Assembly (NCBI RefSeq): GCF_001314605.1
Contig: NZ_LIHP01000010.1
Location: forward strand, 310,001 to 374,000
Reading direction: 5' to 3'
Length of the DNA: 64,000 nt
Origin: Marinobacter sp. HL-58
GTDB lineage: Bacteria > Pseudomonadota > Gammaproteobacteria > Pseudomonadales > Oleiphilaceae
The position numbers were made by a program, and so were the translations under genes. Within the stretch, counting starts at the first letter, position 1; each line of letters opens with the position of its first letter. The notes under the pieces are model-generated. The model did no database searches. It had not been told where the DNA came from and saw nothing but the letters and a program-made list of their open reading frames with translations. Shown here piece by piece: positions 1-9,380 of this stretch.

Positions 1-1823
1 TCGGACATCAGCGTCAGCCGGCTTTCGCTATAGATGTCGTATTTCTCGGAATAAAACCCGGTTTCAAAACGCCCATGGGGAGTGATTTCCATGCCGACAT
101 GGGCATTGCGGATCAGCATGGCTGCGTTATCCCCGTGCTCGGGATAACTCGCTGCTCCGAACCGGGGATGCAGTTCAATAGCAAGGTTATCCAGTACAAC
201 CGGCTCTGTCAGTTTCTTGAGCGCCCTGTTGAGGCTTTCAAAGTTGTCGTTGACCATGCTGGTGTTCACCAGCAAACCGAAGGTATCACCCGATAACTGA
301 TATACCAGCTCCTGTCTCCCGTGGCTATCCGGGACCCGATGAAGGAACGGTAATTTGTCCGCCAGCTCGGTCATCTGGTTCGCCACGCCCTGGAATAACC
401 GGTCACTGCGATTGAGGCCAAGGGTACGGTTGATTTCATCCAGGCGGGTAATTCGTGCTACCCCCACCATGTAATGGCCCTCAGGGTCCTGTTGAAGCTG
501 TCTGTTTACCATCCACTCGAAGCGATTCCGGTTGGGGAGCCCGGTGACCGGATCATGGGTCATCGCTTCATTCAGCCGGTTCTGAGCCTCGTTCCGCGCC
601 TTCTCCTCGCGCAGGGCGTCCGCCTGAGCACGAATTTTCTCTTCGCGTTCACGATACAGGCGATCCGCCAATGCCAGCGTGAGGATGAATGCCTCCAGTC
701 CAGAGCCGATCTGCATGGCGTGCTCGGTCATGAAGTTTTCCGGGAAGAACCCCAGGGCCCGCCCTGCCGTGGCCAGCACGCCAATGGTCAGTGGTGTCCA
801 GGCAATGGTGAAAAAGGCACCGGCCCGAACACCCGCAGCCCAGGTAACAGGGCCGGCCACAAACAACAGCGAAAAGAAAAACAGGGCGGACACGGCGGAC
901 AACATGACGGCTGCGTTATAGCTCAGAGTCAGTGCGGCAACGAAGTTGATGACTTCAAAACCGATCATTACCCGGATGGCGATATCCAGTTTCGGGCTAT
1001 GGGAAGGAATTCTGAGCAGGGCCCGGCAGAACAACACCGAGAACAGCGCAAGAACCGGCATCGAAACAAGCAGCGCCCGGGCATGAATCTCCGGAGACTG
1101 AGGGTACAGAAGCTGGAAACTGTACCCCTTGATGGACGCGAAAAACAGCAGGTAGCCCGCAATCGCAAGCGCGTAATACAGGTACAGTCTTTCGCGGAGA
1201 GTCAGGAATACAGCAAGATTAATCAGGATGATGACCGTCAGGCTGCCGTAATAGAAAAAATGGAGCTTTTGCTCACCGGAGGCAGCACCAAAAAACTCAC
1301 TCTCGCGCCAGATGTTGAGTGGCAGGATCATGGAACCTTCGGTTCTGACCCTTACATAAATGGTTTTGACCTGTTCGGGCTGCAGACCAAACCTCAGCAT
1401 CATCGACGGGTGGTCAATCTCCCGGGGATAGAAAGGCCGGGTATCGCCGGTTCTGAACTCCCTGACCTGCTTCCCATCCAGAAAAACATGAAACACCACG
1501 TCGTCCAGCTGAGAGTAGGCCAGCTCGGCGAGAAGATTCAGTGGGTCCCCGGTGGCGTTCTCCACCGTGAACCTCAACCAGTAAGCAGACGAAGTGATGC
1601 CAAAGGTCTCACTGCCGGTTGGCACAGACTGCCAGTGGCTGTCAGGCAGTTCGGTAACCTCCTCCACACTCGCCTTGCCTTCAGGGTCTTCCCAGACTTC
1701 AAACTGCGCCGCTACCGGTGATGAATCGTCAACGGAAACGGTTTCCGTGTCCGCCAGGACTGTATTCCAGGCAATAACGACCGGCAGGACAATCAGACAA
1801 CAACAAGCCCGCGCTCTGATCAT
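1..1823 (-). CDS. 7TMR-DISM membrane signalling protein with degenerate GGDEF domain (partial, cut by left edge)
   Basis: The minus-strand frame is open from the ATG at 1823 to the window edge (607 codons), so the C-terminus is missing. The start gives a signal peptide ending near residue 25 (VLAD). A beta-rich extracellular 7TMR-DISM sensor domain follows at about 30-160, then some seven membrane helices at about 185-385, a charged linker, and a GGDEF-type domain from about 425 starting with TGLPNR. The signature loop reads SGDTF at 511-515 instead of GGDEF, so diguanylate cyclase activity is unlikely. The visible part ends just after the GGDEF fold, where hybrid proteins usually continue into an EAL phosphodiesterase domain; that part is inferred. 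Probably a membrane sensor acting on c-di-GMP. Confidence 0.85.
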   Translation of the reverse strand, partial: MIRARACCCLIVLPVVIAWNTVLADTETVSVDDSSPVAAQFEVWEDPEGKASVEEVTELPDSHWQSVPTGSETFGITSSAYWLRFTVENATGDPLNLLAELAYSQLDDVVFHVFLDGKQVREFRTGDTRPFYPREIDHPSMMLRFGLQPEQVKTIYVRVRTEGSMILPLNIWRESEFFGAASGEQKLHFFYYGSLTVIILINLAVFLTLRERLYLYYALAIAGYLLFFASIKGYSFQLLYPQSPEIHARALLVSMPVLALFSVLFCRALLRIPSHSPKLDIAIRVMIGFEVINFVAALTLSYNAAVMLSAVSALFFFSLLFVAGPVTWAAGVRAGAFFTIAWTPLTIGVLATAGRALGFFPENFMTEHAMQIGSGLEAFILTLALADRLYREREEKIRAQADALREEKARNEAQNRLNEAMTHDPVTGLPNRNRFEWMVNRQLQQDPEGHYMVGVARITRLDEINRTLGLNRSDRLFQGVANQMTELADKLPFLHRVPDSHGRQELVYQLSGDTFGLLVNTSMVNDNFESLNRALKKLTEPVVLDNLAIELHPRFGAASYPEHGDNAAMLIRNAHVGMEITPHGRFETGFYSEKYDIYSESRLTLMS

Positions 1824-2052
1824 GACCAGACAACCGCTGGGTTGGTCATCGGGAATTCCTCTTTTATTATTAGAGCGTTCTACTGTTTAATCCTAGCCCC
1901 GAACACCGTAATGACCGAAAACTTTTCGTGTAGAAAATTGTGTCCCGGCTCACCTGTTAAATCATCAACAGACACGGCCACAGGGAAACCAACGGCAACC
2001 ATCCACCAGGATGTGATACCGTTAACACACTGATTTCCTGAGCCTCTAAACT

Positions 2053-2712
2053 ATGCGCGTTCGTATCACGCACCAAAGAATCACCATTGCACTACAACTG
2101 ATCCTTTTGGCCGAAACCGTCGTCGCGATCTGGGGACAGCGCTGGTTTACCGCGTTCCTGACCGCAATGATCATTGCCATCACGTTTTTCCCGTTGCTGT
2201 TTGAGCGCCGCTTCCGGATTCATATTCCGCCAGAGCTCCAGCTTGCGGCCATCGGGTTCGTATTTGCGTCCCTGTTTCTCGGGGAGATCCGGGATTACTA
2301 CACCCGCTTCTGGTGGTGGGACATGGCGCTGCACACCACGTCGGGCTTTCTGCTGGGCATACTGGGTTTTCTGCTGGTGCACATCATGAATGAAACCGAG
2401 AAAATCCATGTGCACATGAAACCCGGCTTTGTGGCCTTCTTCGCTTTCATGTTTGCGCTGGGTGTGGGTGCGCTGTGGGAGATATTCGAGTTCACCATGG
2501 ACTCGCTCTTTGGCATGAACATGCAAAAGCCCATGCTGGGCGACCCTTCAGGCCTCACTGATACCATGTGGGATCTCATCGTTGATGGCATCGGTGCGCT
2601 GGTAATTTCCCTGCTGGGCTGGCGCTACCTAAAGAATCCGGATGAGCGATCCTTCCTGGAACGCTGGATCGATTCATTCATCGAGCGTAATCCCAGGTTC
2701 TTCAAGCGGTAA
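2053..2712 (+). CDS. DUF2238/YjdF-like integral membrane protein
   Basis: 219 residues with about six hydrophobic segments (roughly 10-45, 60-80, 95-115, 122-142, 165-180). The core carries WWWDMALH near residue 90 and GALWEIFEF near 140, the aromatic, acidic and histidine signature of the DUF2238/YjdF family, whose function is unknown. The C-terminal tail is charged and cytosolic in appearance. It stands alone on the + strand, facing away from the sensor gene at 1823, and converges on the minus-strand gene ending at 2723. No function can be given beyond an inner membrane protein. Confidence 0.8.
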   Translation: MRVRITHQRITIALQLILLAETVVAIWGQRWFTAFLTAMIIAITFFPLLFERRFRIHIPPELQLAAIGFVFASLFLGEIRDYYTRFWWWDMALHTTSGFLLGILGFLLVHIMNETEKIHVHMKPGFVAFFAFMFALGVGALWEIFEFTMDSLFGMNMQKPMLGDPSGLTDTMWDLIVDGIGALVISLLGWRYLKNPDERSFLERWIDSFIERNPRFFKR

Positions 2713-2722
2713 GGCCGGGGGT

Positions 2723-3055
2723 TCAGCCGAAGTAGTCCTCAATCCATTTGAACAGCGTTGCTGTGTCCACCTCGGACAATGCCATCTGTTGAAAGTCATT
2801 CCCCACCTCGTCTTCGATGGTGACAAACTGGTAAAGCAGAACACCTGGCTGTTCATCATGGAGGATGAGCGTTATACGCCGGCGGGTGCGCAGGCAGTCG
2901 ATGGTCATCACATCGGCGGGAATGCCGGCATCACGCATGCCGCGGCGCACCTCCACCACCGGGTTGATGTGCTGGTGGGTCGCCTGGATTCGGGCATGGG
3001 CATCACTGGCCATATCCGACAGGGCCTTGAGGGGATCTTCAGACATACTATTCAA
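2723..3055 (-). CDS. hypothetical protein, 110 aa
   Basis: Small soluble protein of unknown function. It has an amphipathic N-terminal region (about 8-28), then a compact alpha/beta stretch containing GMRDAGIPADVMTI near the middle, and ends WIEDYFG. No signal peptide or membrane segment. Its start overlaps the end of the upstream minus-strand gene (3048-3422) by 8 bp, so the two are probably translationally coupled. No family is recognised. Confidence 0.7.
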   Translation of the reverse strand: MNSMSEDPLKALSDMASDAHARIQATHQHINPVVEVRRGMRDAGIPADVMTIDCLRTRRRITLILHDEQPGVLLYQFVTIEDEVGNDFQQMALSEVDTATLFKWIEDYFG

Positions 3056-3422
3056 CCACTCCGGAACGGGGAACCAGACAATTCATCGCAGACAGGGACA
3101 GATCCCGGAACAGGTCGTCCGAGGCTATCACACTCGGGAATCTGTCATAGAGCGCACGCCGGCAGGAGGATGTCCGGGTTTCGCTCCGGCTGACGCATTG
3201 TTCGTATGCATCAGCGCCACGGCTTTGCCCGCTTGCATCTTCACACAGGGCAGGAATCTGAGTGATCACCCAGTCCACGGCAACACTACGCTCAACCGGA
3301 TTGGCGGCCAGATTGGTAAAACGGCTGGCATCAACAGCTTCCGGCTGTTCCCGGGTCTGTTCCCAGAGAACAAACAACAGGGCTGCGGATACCAGTACAA
3401 CAGTGACTTTTGGAAACTTCAT
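3048..3422 (-). CDS. hypothetical secreted or membrane-anchored protein, 124 aa
   Basis: The N-terminus MKFPKVTVVLVSAALLFVLW is a signal peptide or single anchor without a lipobox cysteine. The remaining ~100 residues contain four cysteines (in LCEDA, QCVSR, SCRRA and NCLVP), enough for two disulfides, which fits a periplasmic domain. First gene of a two-gene unit with the 110-aa protein downstream (8-bp overlap). No family recognised. Confidence 0.65.
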   Translation of the reverse strand: MKFPKVTVVLVSAALLFVLWEQTREQPEAVDASRFTNLAANPVERSVAVDWVITQIPALCEDASGQSRGADAYEQCVSRSETRTSSCRRALYDRFPSVIASDDLFRDLSLSAMNCLVPRSGVVE

Positions 3423-3489
3423 GGGCGCCTTGTGAATCCGGTGGTACAGGTGCCGGATGATATACGTTCAGGAATCCGCTGTCGCGGAC

Positions 3490-4389
3490 CTAGGCCAGAT
3501 CGGAAAAACGGATAAACCGGTACCTGTCTCCGAGCCTGTCTGCCAGATGGCGGATGTGCACCGGTGTAATTTCACAGCAACCACCCACCACTACCGCACC
3601 ATCCGCGAGCCACTGTTGGGCCTGCGCAGCATAGGCATCCGGAGAGATATCCGCCCTCGCTTGCAGGGTGTCGACCAGACCACCACCGGCTACCGCGGCC
3701 ACCGACTCAAAGGCATTGGCATAACCTCCGACACGCGGATAGAGATCCGCCAACTCCGGCATACTGGCGGTCAACACCTCAGGGTCGCAGCAGTTGAGCA
3801 TGATCGCGGTGGGCGCGTAGCTTCTCACTGCTGCGACAGCTTCGGCCAGGGTTTCACCTGACTTGAGCCTGCCGTCCTCTTCGAGACGAAAGGCCACACC
3901 ATAGGGTTTGCCCGGCTCACTGGCTGCGGCACAGGCGGCACGGGCTTCCAGAGTATTGGTCATGGTTTCGATCAGGAATACATCGGCGCCAGCCTGCAAA
4001 CCGACCACTTCGGCGTATTCGTCTTTCAGATCCTCGAAAGTGCGATCGGGCTGGCCCTGATAGCTTCCGGTCAGTGGGCCGAGACAACCCGCAATATCCA
4101 CCTCTGCGCCCGCCGCACCGATAGCAAGGTCAAGGGCAGAAAATGCGTGCCGGTAAACCTCCGCCATCTGTTCGTACATCCCCTGCCTGCGCAGGCGGGT
4201 TGGTGTGGCCGCATAGGTGTTCAGCGACAGGGTCCGGGCCCCGGCGCGGATAAAATCCGCATGCACCTCCGTGACAACCTCCGGCTGCTCCAGCATGACC
4301 GCCACCGACCAGAGCGGAGAACTGACACTACGAGCCCTCCGATAGATTTCCTGGCCGAGACCACCATCGAGCAGTGCAACCGATCTCAT
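3490..4389 (-). CDS. homocysteine S-methyltransferase family protein
   Basis: 299 residues, close to the usual ~310 of MmuM/YagD-type enzymes. It starts with LLDGGLGQEIYRR, the typical N-terminal strand, and carries both zinc-ligand signatures: NCC near residue 200 and GGCCEITP near 270. These three cysteines bind the catalytic Zn that activates homocysteine thiolate. Family members transfer methyl from S-methylmethionine or SAM to homocysteine to give methionine; the donor here cannot be read from sequence. GAGGA lies 7 nt before the ATG. No cobalamin or folate domains, so it is not MetH. Monocistronic, divergent from the Old Yellow Enzyme gene, with a 278-bp gap holding no recognised riboswitch. 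Confidence 0.88.
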   Translation of the reverse strand: MRSVALLDGGLGQEIYRRARSVSSPLWSVAVMLEQPEVVTEVHADFIRAGARTLSLNTYAATPTRLRRQGMYEQMAEVYRHAFSALDLAIGAAGAEVDIAGCLGPLTGSYQGQPDRTFEDLKDEYAEVVGLQAGADVFLIETMTNTLEARAACAAASEPGKPYGVAFRLEEDGRLKSGETLAEAVAAVRSYAPTAIMLNCCDPEVLTASMPELADLYPRVGGYANAFESVAAVAGGGLVDTLQARADISPDAYAAQAQQWLADGAVVVGGCCEITPVHIRHLADRLGDRYRFIRFSDLA

Positions 4390-4667
4390 ACTGTATTCCT
4401 CGTAAACAGGCGCTGACTTTCAAACACATAGGCTCGCCAAGAGAGACATGTCAGGCGTCCAGCATCTCTCAATCAGCAGGCAGGACACAAGCCTGAGAGG
4501 CTTCGAGAGGCTAGGGTAAAAGGCCCTGCCAATCGAGGCTGTTCCGGCAGCAGCCTGCATTGATCGAATAAATTGAATGTTTACTTCATTATTCTCCGCT
4601 TTCAGGAATTGCTGGCAGCGAGGATCATCTACACCTATCAACCCAGTTACTTCTTGAGGGATTAACT

Positions 4668-5768
4668 ATGAGCAACCTGACACAGCCCACTACCTTTACA
4701 GGCATGAAGCTGGACAACCGGTTCGCCCTTGCCCCGATGACCCGCACCAGTGCAGACCCGGACGGCACACCAAACGGGCTGATGGCCGATCACTATGAAG
4801 CCTATGCCAGAGGCGGTTTCGGACTGGTCATTACCGAAGGTACCTACACCGATGAACTGGCAAGTCAGGGCTATGCCAATCAACCGGGCATTATTAACGA
4901 TCAGCAGATCGAAGGATGGAAAACGGTTGTGGATCGGGTTCACGCCGCTGGCAGCAAAATCGTCATCCAGCTGATGCACGCCGGAGCGCAGTTCCAGGCC
5001 AATCGTTTCACCGATCAGCCGCTGGCGCCCAGCGCCGTGAGCCCCAAGGGCCAGCCGCTCGGGTTTTATGGCGACCAGACCGCCTGGACCCTGCCCATGG
5101 CGATGACCGAAGAGGACATCCGGGCTGCGATCGAAGGTTTTGCCAAAGCAGCAGCCAACGCCAAGGCCGCGGGTTTTGACGGGATCGAGCTGCACGGTGC
5201 AAACGGCTACCTGCTCAATCAGTTTCTCAGCACACACTTCAACCATCGCAAGGATGGCTACGGCGGAGCGCTGGCCAATCGCCTGAAAGTCGTCATTGGA
5301 ACGGTCAGGGCAGTACGCGACGCGGTTGGCCCGGATTATCCCGTAGGCATCCGCCTGTCACAGGGCACGGTGACCGACCCTGAATACCGATTGCCAGAGG
5401 GCGAGGACGGGTTCCGCCAGATCGTAACGGCAGTTCGGGACGCCGGTGCGGATTTCATCCACACCACTGACGGTGGCGTGGATCAGCCGGCATTCGAAGG
5501 CAGCGAGCACAGTCTCGCAAGCGTTGTTCAGGAAACCGGTGGCGTGGAACTGGTGATCAATGGCGGAATCGATGAAACCAACAGCCAGTCACTGGCCCAG
5601 CAGTTCCCACAGGCACTTCTGGCGGTTGGCAAAAAAGCACTGGCCAACCCGGACTTTGTGCAGCGTCTGAAAGATGGCAAGGCCATCGCGGACCTGGACT
5701 TTGCCATGCTGCAGCCCAAGGCCACCATTACCAACGAGTTGGCGTGGCGCAAAGCCAATGCGGCCTGA
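4668..5768 (+). CDS. Old Yellow Enzyme family NADH:flavin oxidoreductase (ene-reductase)
   Basis: 366 residues forming one FMN-binding TIM barrel. The start has the family signature LDNRFALAPMTR, the catalytic region reads ELHGANGYLLNQFLS near 173-187, and the phosphate-binding end reads INGGIDE followed by AVGKKALANPDFV. This places it in the classical OYE group (NemA/MorB-like), which reduces activated C=C bonds or nitro compounds with NAD(P)H. GAGG lies 8 nt before the ATG. The physiological substrate is unknown; no partner enzyme is adjacent. Confidence 0.9.
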   Translation: MSNLTQPTTFTGMKLDNRFALAPMTRTSADPDGTPNGLMADHYEAYARGGFGLVITEGTYTDELASQGYANQPGIINDQQIEGWKTVVDRVHAAGSKIVIQLMHAGAQFQANRFTDQPLAPSAVSPKGQPLGFYGDQTAWTLPMAMTEEDIRAAIEGFAKAAANAKAAGFDGIELHGANGYLLNQFLSTHFNHRKDGYGGALANRLKVVIGTVRAVRDAVGPDYPVGIRLSQGTVTDPEYRLPEGEDGFRQIVTAVRDAGADFIHTTDGGVDQPAFEGSEHSLASVVQETGGVELVINGGIDETNSQSLAQQFPQALLAVGKKALANPDFVQRLKDGKAIADLDFAMLQPKATITNELAWRKANAA

Positions 5769-5875
5769 AGGTAAACGCAACAGGCAGCAGAACATTCCTC
5801 CAGAATCTTCTTCCGGGATGGTTCATGGAGGAATGTCATGTCGCCACAACCATTGCCTGTCGGGGTCGGTTATTT

Positions 5876-6556
5876 CTACCCGACGGAATTATCACAGGCG
5901 ACCCGATTCTCCCGGACATGATCCATGACGCTGTCCGCTGTCAGCTTGAACGTGGGCAGTATGTCCATACCAGCGCTCTTAAGCGCCTTTGCCGCCCATT
6001 TATTACTGGTGTTGAGCAAATGGTAGCTTCCCTCACCCGTGAAAAACCGGCTTTTGCCATAGAGCCCTGACGACAGGTTCAGCAGGTTTCCATCCTCGTC
6101 TCGCTTTATACTGTCGGACAGATAGGCCGCTACCGATTCAGCCTCAGCCGCATTCATACAGGTATCCAGAACCTCGATTCCTGCGAAGTACTCGTCAGGC
6201 GAAACCGGTAATGCTGCTATATGAACCACCGTTCCCCGGGACCAGAGTGCAGCCCTCAGCGTAATACCCACGCTTGTTTCCCGGGCCGGGTAGTAGCCAC
6301 TGTCGCCCCATCCCAGTTCGTAGAACCGGGCCCCGGAGAAATGCTCTTCCAGGCCGGGAATGGCAGCTTCGAGTGTTTCGGCAGCCATGGCTATGCCAAC
6401 ATGCCAGCCATGATCCACCACATAAAGCCTGGATGCCCGGGCACCACTCTCCTGATCCGTCGCCTGCACGGCATGGGGCCTGAACGAGCAGCCCAAGGTA
6501 GTGAAAAACACCACCAGAACAAAAACAACACCCCTGGCAGACGCACGCATACTCAT
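5876..6556 (-). CDS. DUF2459 family lipoprotein
   Basis: About 226 residues. The N-terminal hydrophobic stretch ends in TLGC, a plausible lipobox, so it is probably a lipoprotein. The mature part has the DUF2459 pattern: YVVDHGWHVGI, then ELGWGDSGYY, a middle CMNAAEAE, and LYGKSRFFTGEGSYHLLNTSN, with conserved His and Asn/Thr residues suggesting a papain-like fold. Start choice is uncertain: GGAGGG at 6561-6566 could serve the ATG at 6556 (4-nt gap) or at 6550 (10-nt gap), and a further ATG lies at 6568. Function unknown. Confidence 0.82.
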   Translation of the reverse strand: MSMRASARGVVFVLVVFFTTLGCSFRPHAVQATDQESGARASRLYVVDHGWHVGIAMAAETLEAAIPGLEEHFSGARFYELGWGDSGYYPARETSVGITLRAALWSRGTVVHIAALPVSPDEYFAGIEVLDTCMNAAEAESVAAYLSDSIKRDEDGNLLNLSSGLYGKSRFFTGEGSYHLLNTSNKWAAKALKSAGMDILPTFKLTADSVMDHVRENRVACDNSVG

Positions 6557-6655
6557 CTGGCCCTCCATGATGTGACTATACTAACGGAGTTTTCCAGAAA
6601 CGGGTCATCGGAGGATGCCCGGCCCGACCACCAGAGCAAAAAGGAGCTTTCGCGA

Positions 6656-7225
6656 ATGACTACACTGATCGCTGGCCTGATTCTGTTTCTTGGCGTGCAT
6701 TCGCTATCCATCATCAACGAACCTCTGCGTAATCGCCTGCATGCCTCCCTCGGAGAGGCGGCTTTCAAGGGGCTCTACTCACTGGCTTCCCTGGCTGGTT
6801 TACTGCTGATTATATGGGGCTATGGTGCGGCACGGCTTGACCCGACTGTGATTTACACACCGCCTGGATGGCTGAGGCACCTGTCGATGCTGCTTCTGGT
6901 CCCGGTCTTCCCTTTGCTGTTCGCCACCTACTTTCCGGGCAAGATCAAGGACAAGCTGGGACATCCTATGCTGGCAGCGGTCAAGCTCTGGGCACTGGCA
7001 CACCTGCTGGCCAACGGCATGCTGCATGATGTTCTGTTGTTCGGTTCCTTCCTGGCATGGGCAGTGGTTGATCGCATTTCCATGAAGCGCAGAACCCAAA
7101 GGCCCATTACCACGCTACCAGCCAATAAAGCCAACGATGCCATTGCTGTTATCGGTGGCCTTGGAGTGTATGTAGTAATGGTGCTCTGGGCGCATCAATG
7201 GCTCTTCGGAGTGGCACCGGTCTGA
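6656..7225 (+). CDS. NnrU family membrane protein
   Basis: 189 residues with five or six membrane helices, beginning LIAGLILFLGVHSLSI. It contains the family hallmarks RNRLHASLGE, GLYSLASLAGL and, in the fourth helix region, LWALAHLLANG. NnrU-like proteins are haem-binding-like membrane proteins found near denitrification or carotenoid isomerase (Z-ISO) genes; this one has no such neighbour. The start is chosen at 6656 because AAGGAG sits at 6641-6646; the reading frame is open further upstream but lacks a signal for starting there. Divergent from the DUF2459 gene. Confidence 0.85.
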   Translation: MTTLIAGLILFLGVHSLSIINEPLRNRLHASLGEAAFKGLYSLASLAGLLLIIWGYGAARLDPTVIYTPPGWLRHLSMLLLVPVFPLLFATYFPGKIKDKLGHPMLAAVKLWALAHLLANGMLHDVLLFGSFLAWAVVDRISMKRRTQRPITTLPANKANDAIAVIGGLGVYVVMVLWAHQWLFGVAPV

Positions 7226-7444
7226 GCCGGAATGCGCATCGGCCTGCTCAGTCACAGATAGCAGGCTGATTGCGCACCACCCGTGTGCAACTGCACCAAT
7301 CATCACCACGAAACCCGCCAGATAACCATCCCTGCCCCCTCCACTTTACATGCCAGCCTGTATATTTAAAGCATTTCCGGGCTCATGGCATAACGGTTGC
7401 AAAGAAGACTCCAGTTACCTCTCAGAACTGTAAAGGAGTCACCT

Positions 7445-8317
7445 GTGCACCTGAAACGCTTCAAAACCCTCTGGGGACACGAAGGCTCGCTGGCGCAAGC
7501 TGTTGACAAGGTCAACGAAGCCGGATTTGACGGCATCGAGGCCCCGGTACCCGAAACCAGCGAACAGGCGCAGACCTTCGGTGAGACTCTGGCCGCAAAC
7601 AACCTTCTGTGGATTCAGGAAGTCTGCACCACCGGCAGCTACGTCCCGCGGCGCGATGCCAGTATCGAAGAGCACCTGAAGGACTTCGAGTCCAAGCTTC
7701 GCAGCGCCGGACAAACCGGCCTGAAGCCTGAGTTCGTCAATGTCATGGGCGGCTGCGATGCCTGGCTGATTGACGACTCGGTGCGTTTTTTCTCTGAAGC
7801 CCAGAATATCGCTGACAGACTCGGCATCGCCGTGAGCTTTGAAACCCACCGGGGCCGCAGTTTTTTCAGCCCATGGAACACGGTAGCCATTCTGGAGAAA
7901 GTACCCCACATCGACGTGACCTGTGACTTCAGCCACTGGGCAGTGGTCAGTGAACGCCTGCCCCATATCGAGTGGGACTGCATTGTGCGCACGGCGCAGC
8001 AGGCGCGCCACATTCACTCCCGTGTCGGATACGACCAGGGCCCCCAGGTTCCGCACCCCGCTGCTCCCGAGTATGCCGAAGCACTGGCATCCCACCAGGC
8101 CTGCTGGGAAGCGGTGTGGCAGTCACAGTTCGAACGGGGTCTCGACTACAGCTACATGACGCCTGAATTCGGAACCGACGGCTACCTGCACCTGCTGCCA
8201 TTTACCCGCGCACCAATTGCGGATCTCTGGTCTCTCAATCGCTGGATCGGGGAAGAGGAGCTTGCGCACTTCGGTCGCTGGCAGTCCTCCACCGCCAAAA
8301 CTTCCAAAATTGCCTAG
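7445..8317 (+). CDS. xylose isomerase-like TIM-barrel (sugar phosphate isomerase/epimerase family) protein
   Basis: 290 residues from a GTG start; AAGGAG at 7433-7438 lies 6 nt upstream and decides the start against an in-frame ATG at 7397. The fold is an AP-endonuclease-2 type TIM barrel: NEAGFDGIEAP near the N-terminus, VSFETHRG, HIDVTCDFSHW, ARHIHSRVGYDQGPQVP, and TPEFGTDGY near the C-terminus. The Glu, Asp-His, His and Glu residues are suitable metal ligands. The substrate is unknown. First gene of a six-gene operon with a desaturase and an ABC importer, so it probably acts on an imported or membrane-derived compound. Confidence 0.85.
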   Translation: MHLKRFKTLWGHEGSLAQAVDKVNEAGFDGIEAPVPETSEQAQTFGETLAANNLLWIQEVCTTGSYVPRRDASIEEHLKDFESKLRSAGQTGLKPEFVNVMGGCDAWLIDDSVRFFSEAQNIADRLGIAVSFETHRGRSFFSPWNTVAILEKVPHIDVTCDFSHWAVVSERLPHIEWDCIVRTAQQARHIHSRVGYDQGPQVPHPAAPEYAEALASHQACWEAVWQSQFERGLDYSYMTPEFGTDGYLHLLPFTRAPIADLWSLNRWIGEEELAHFGRWQSSTAKTSKIA

Positions 8318-8353
8318 AGCCTGATCGCTCAGAACCAAGGAGACTGCAGGACC

Positions 8354-9370
8354 ATGCCCAACATCACTCAGCATCTTCGCCATTCAGACGGTGTATGGCC
8401 GCTGACGCTTGTCCTGGCCTACATACTCACTACTTACATCGGTGGCTGGCTGCTCATGGGCCAGACTGGCTTTATACTGCCGGCCATCGGCGTGCTCGCC
8501 TGCGCCCACGGCATGGTGATTGCCGCCTATCTGGTGCACGACTGCGCCCATAACGCCATCTTCAAAAAGACTGAACACAATACCCGTCTGGGGAAACTGC
8601 TGAACTGGATCACCGGCGGTAGCTATGGCACCTACGAGGATCTGCGCTACAAGCATATGCGCCATCATGTGGATAACGCCGACCCCATCTCGTTCGACTA
8701 TCGGGCATGGCTGAAAGCCCACCCCAGAACCGAGAAACTGGTCTTCGCCCTGGAGTGGTGCTACATCCCCGCCGTCGACATCCTGATGCACGCCGTGCTG
8801 ATGATGGCGCCTTTTACCCGGATTGGCACCAGCTCCCTGAAAAAACGCCTTCTTGGTGTCTTGCTCACCCGGGTGGCGTTGCTGGTGGCTCTGGCCATGT
8901 GGAGCGTAAAGGCGGTGGCGCTCTATGCTCTCGCCTACATGCTGATGCTCATGGTGCTGCGGTTCTTTGATGCCTATCAGCACAACTACGAAATCGTGGT
9001 CAACCTGAATGATCCGAATGCGGAGTTGCCCCACAAAGGCGACAAGGCATACGAGCAGGACAATACCTACAGCAACCTGATTTCACGACGTTGGCCGGTA
9101 CTCAACCTGCTGGTGCTGAACTTCTGCTACCACAATGCGCACCACGCCAAACCGACCATGCCCTGGTACAAGCTGCCAGCGCTTCACAACGAACTGTTCG
9201 GTTCACCCTATAACCGCACGGTGGGTCTGAAAGGGCAGATCAAAAGCTATCATCGCAACCGCATTGACGGTATCTACGCAGAAACCTACGGGCAGGTCGA
9301 AGTGCCCGAGGCGCTGAGTGATGGAAAGGCCGTTCCGGTTTACGGCCTCAGTTTCCTGACGGCCTTCTGA
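8354..9370 (+). CDS. membrane fatty acid desaturase / hydroxylase family protein
   Basis: 338 residues with four or more membrane helices and the three di-iron histidine boxes: HDCAHN near 69, HMRHH near 102 and HNAHH near 263. These define the FA_desaturase superfamily (acyl desaturases, AlkB, CrtW-type ketolases), which use O2 and a reductant to desaturate or hydroxylate lipids. No cytochrome b5 domain is fused, so an external electron donor is needed. It lies 36 bp after the TIM-barrel gene and 10 bp before the ABC permease. This setting is unusual for a lipid desaturase and suggests a small-molecule or unusual lipid substrate. Confidence 0.9.
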   Translation: MPNITQHLRHSDGVWPLTLVLAYILTTYIGGWLLMGQTGFILPAIGVLACAHGMVIAAYLVHDCAHNAIFKKTEHNTRLGKLLNWITGGSYGTYEDLRYKHMRHHVDNADPISFDYRAWLKAHPRTEKLVFALEWCYIPAVDILMHAVLMMAPFTRIGTSSLKKRLLGVLLTRVALLVALAMWSVKAVALYALAYMLMLMVLRFFDAYQHNYEIVVNLNDPNAELPHKGDKAYEQDNTYSNLISRRWPVLNLLVLNFCYHNAHHAKPTMPWYKLPALHNELFGSPYNRTVGLKGQIKSYHRNRIDGIYAETYGQVEVPEALSDGKAVPVYGLSFLTAF

Positions 9371-9380
9371 GGTTACCCTG

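Noticed and set aside
474..1721. Long + strand open frame of about 415 codons
   Set aside because: It lies opposite the 7TMR-DISM/GGDEF gene, is rich in Arg, Gln and His, and has no domain; it is an antisense shadow of a G+C-rich gene.
4390..4667. Gap upstream of the homocysteine methyltransferase gene considered as a SAM or cobalamin riboswitch
   Set aside because: Only a small AAGCCT-GAG-AGGCTT hairpin (4489-4503) was seen, and no conserved riboswitch core could be recognised by eye.
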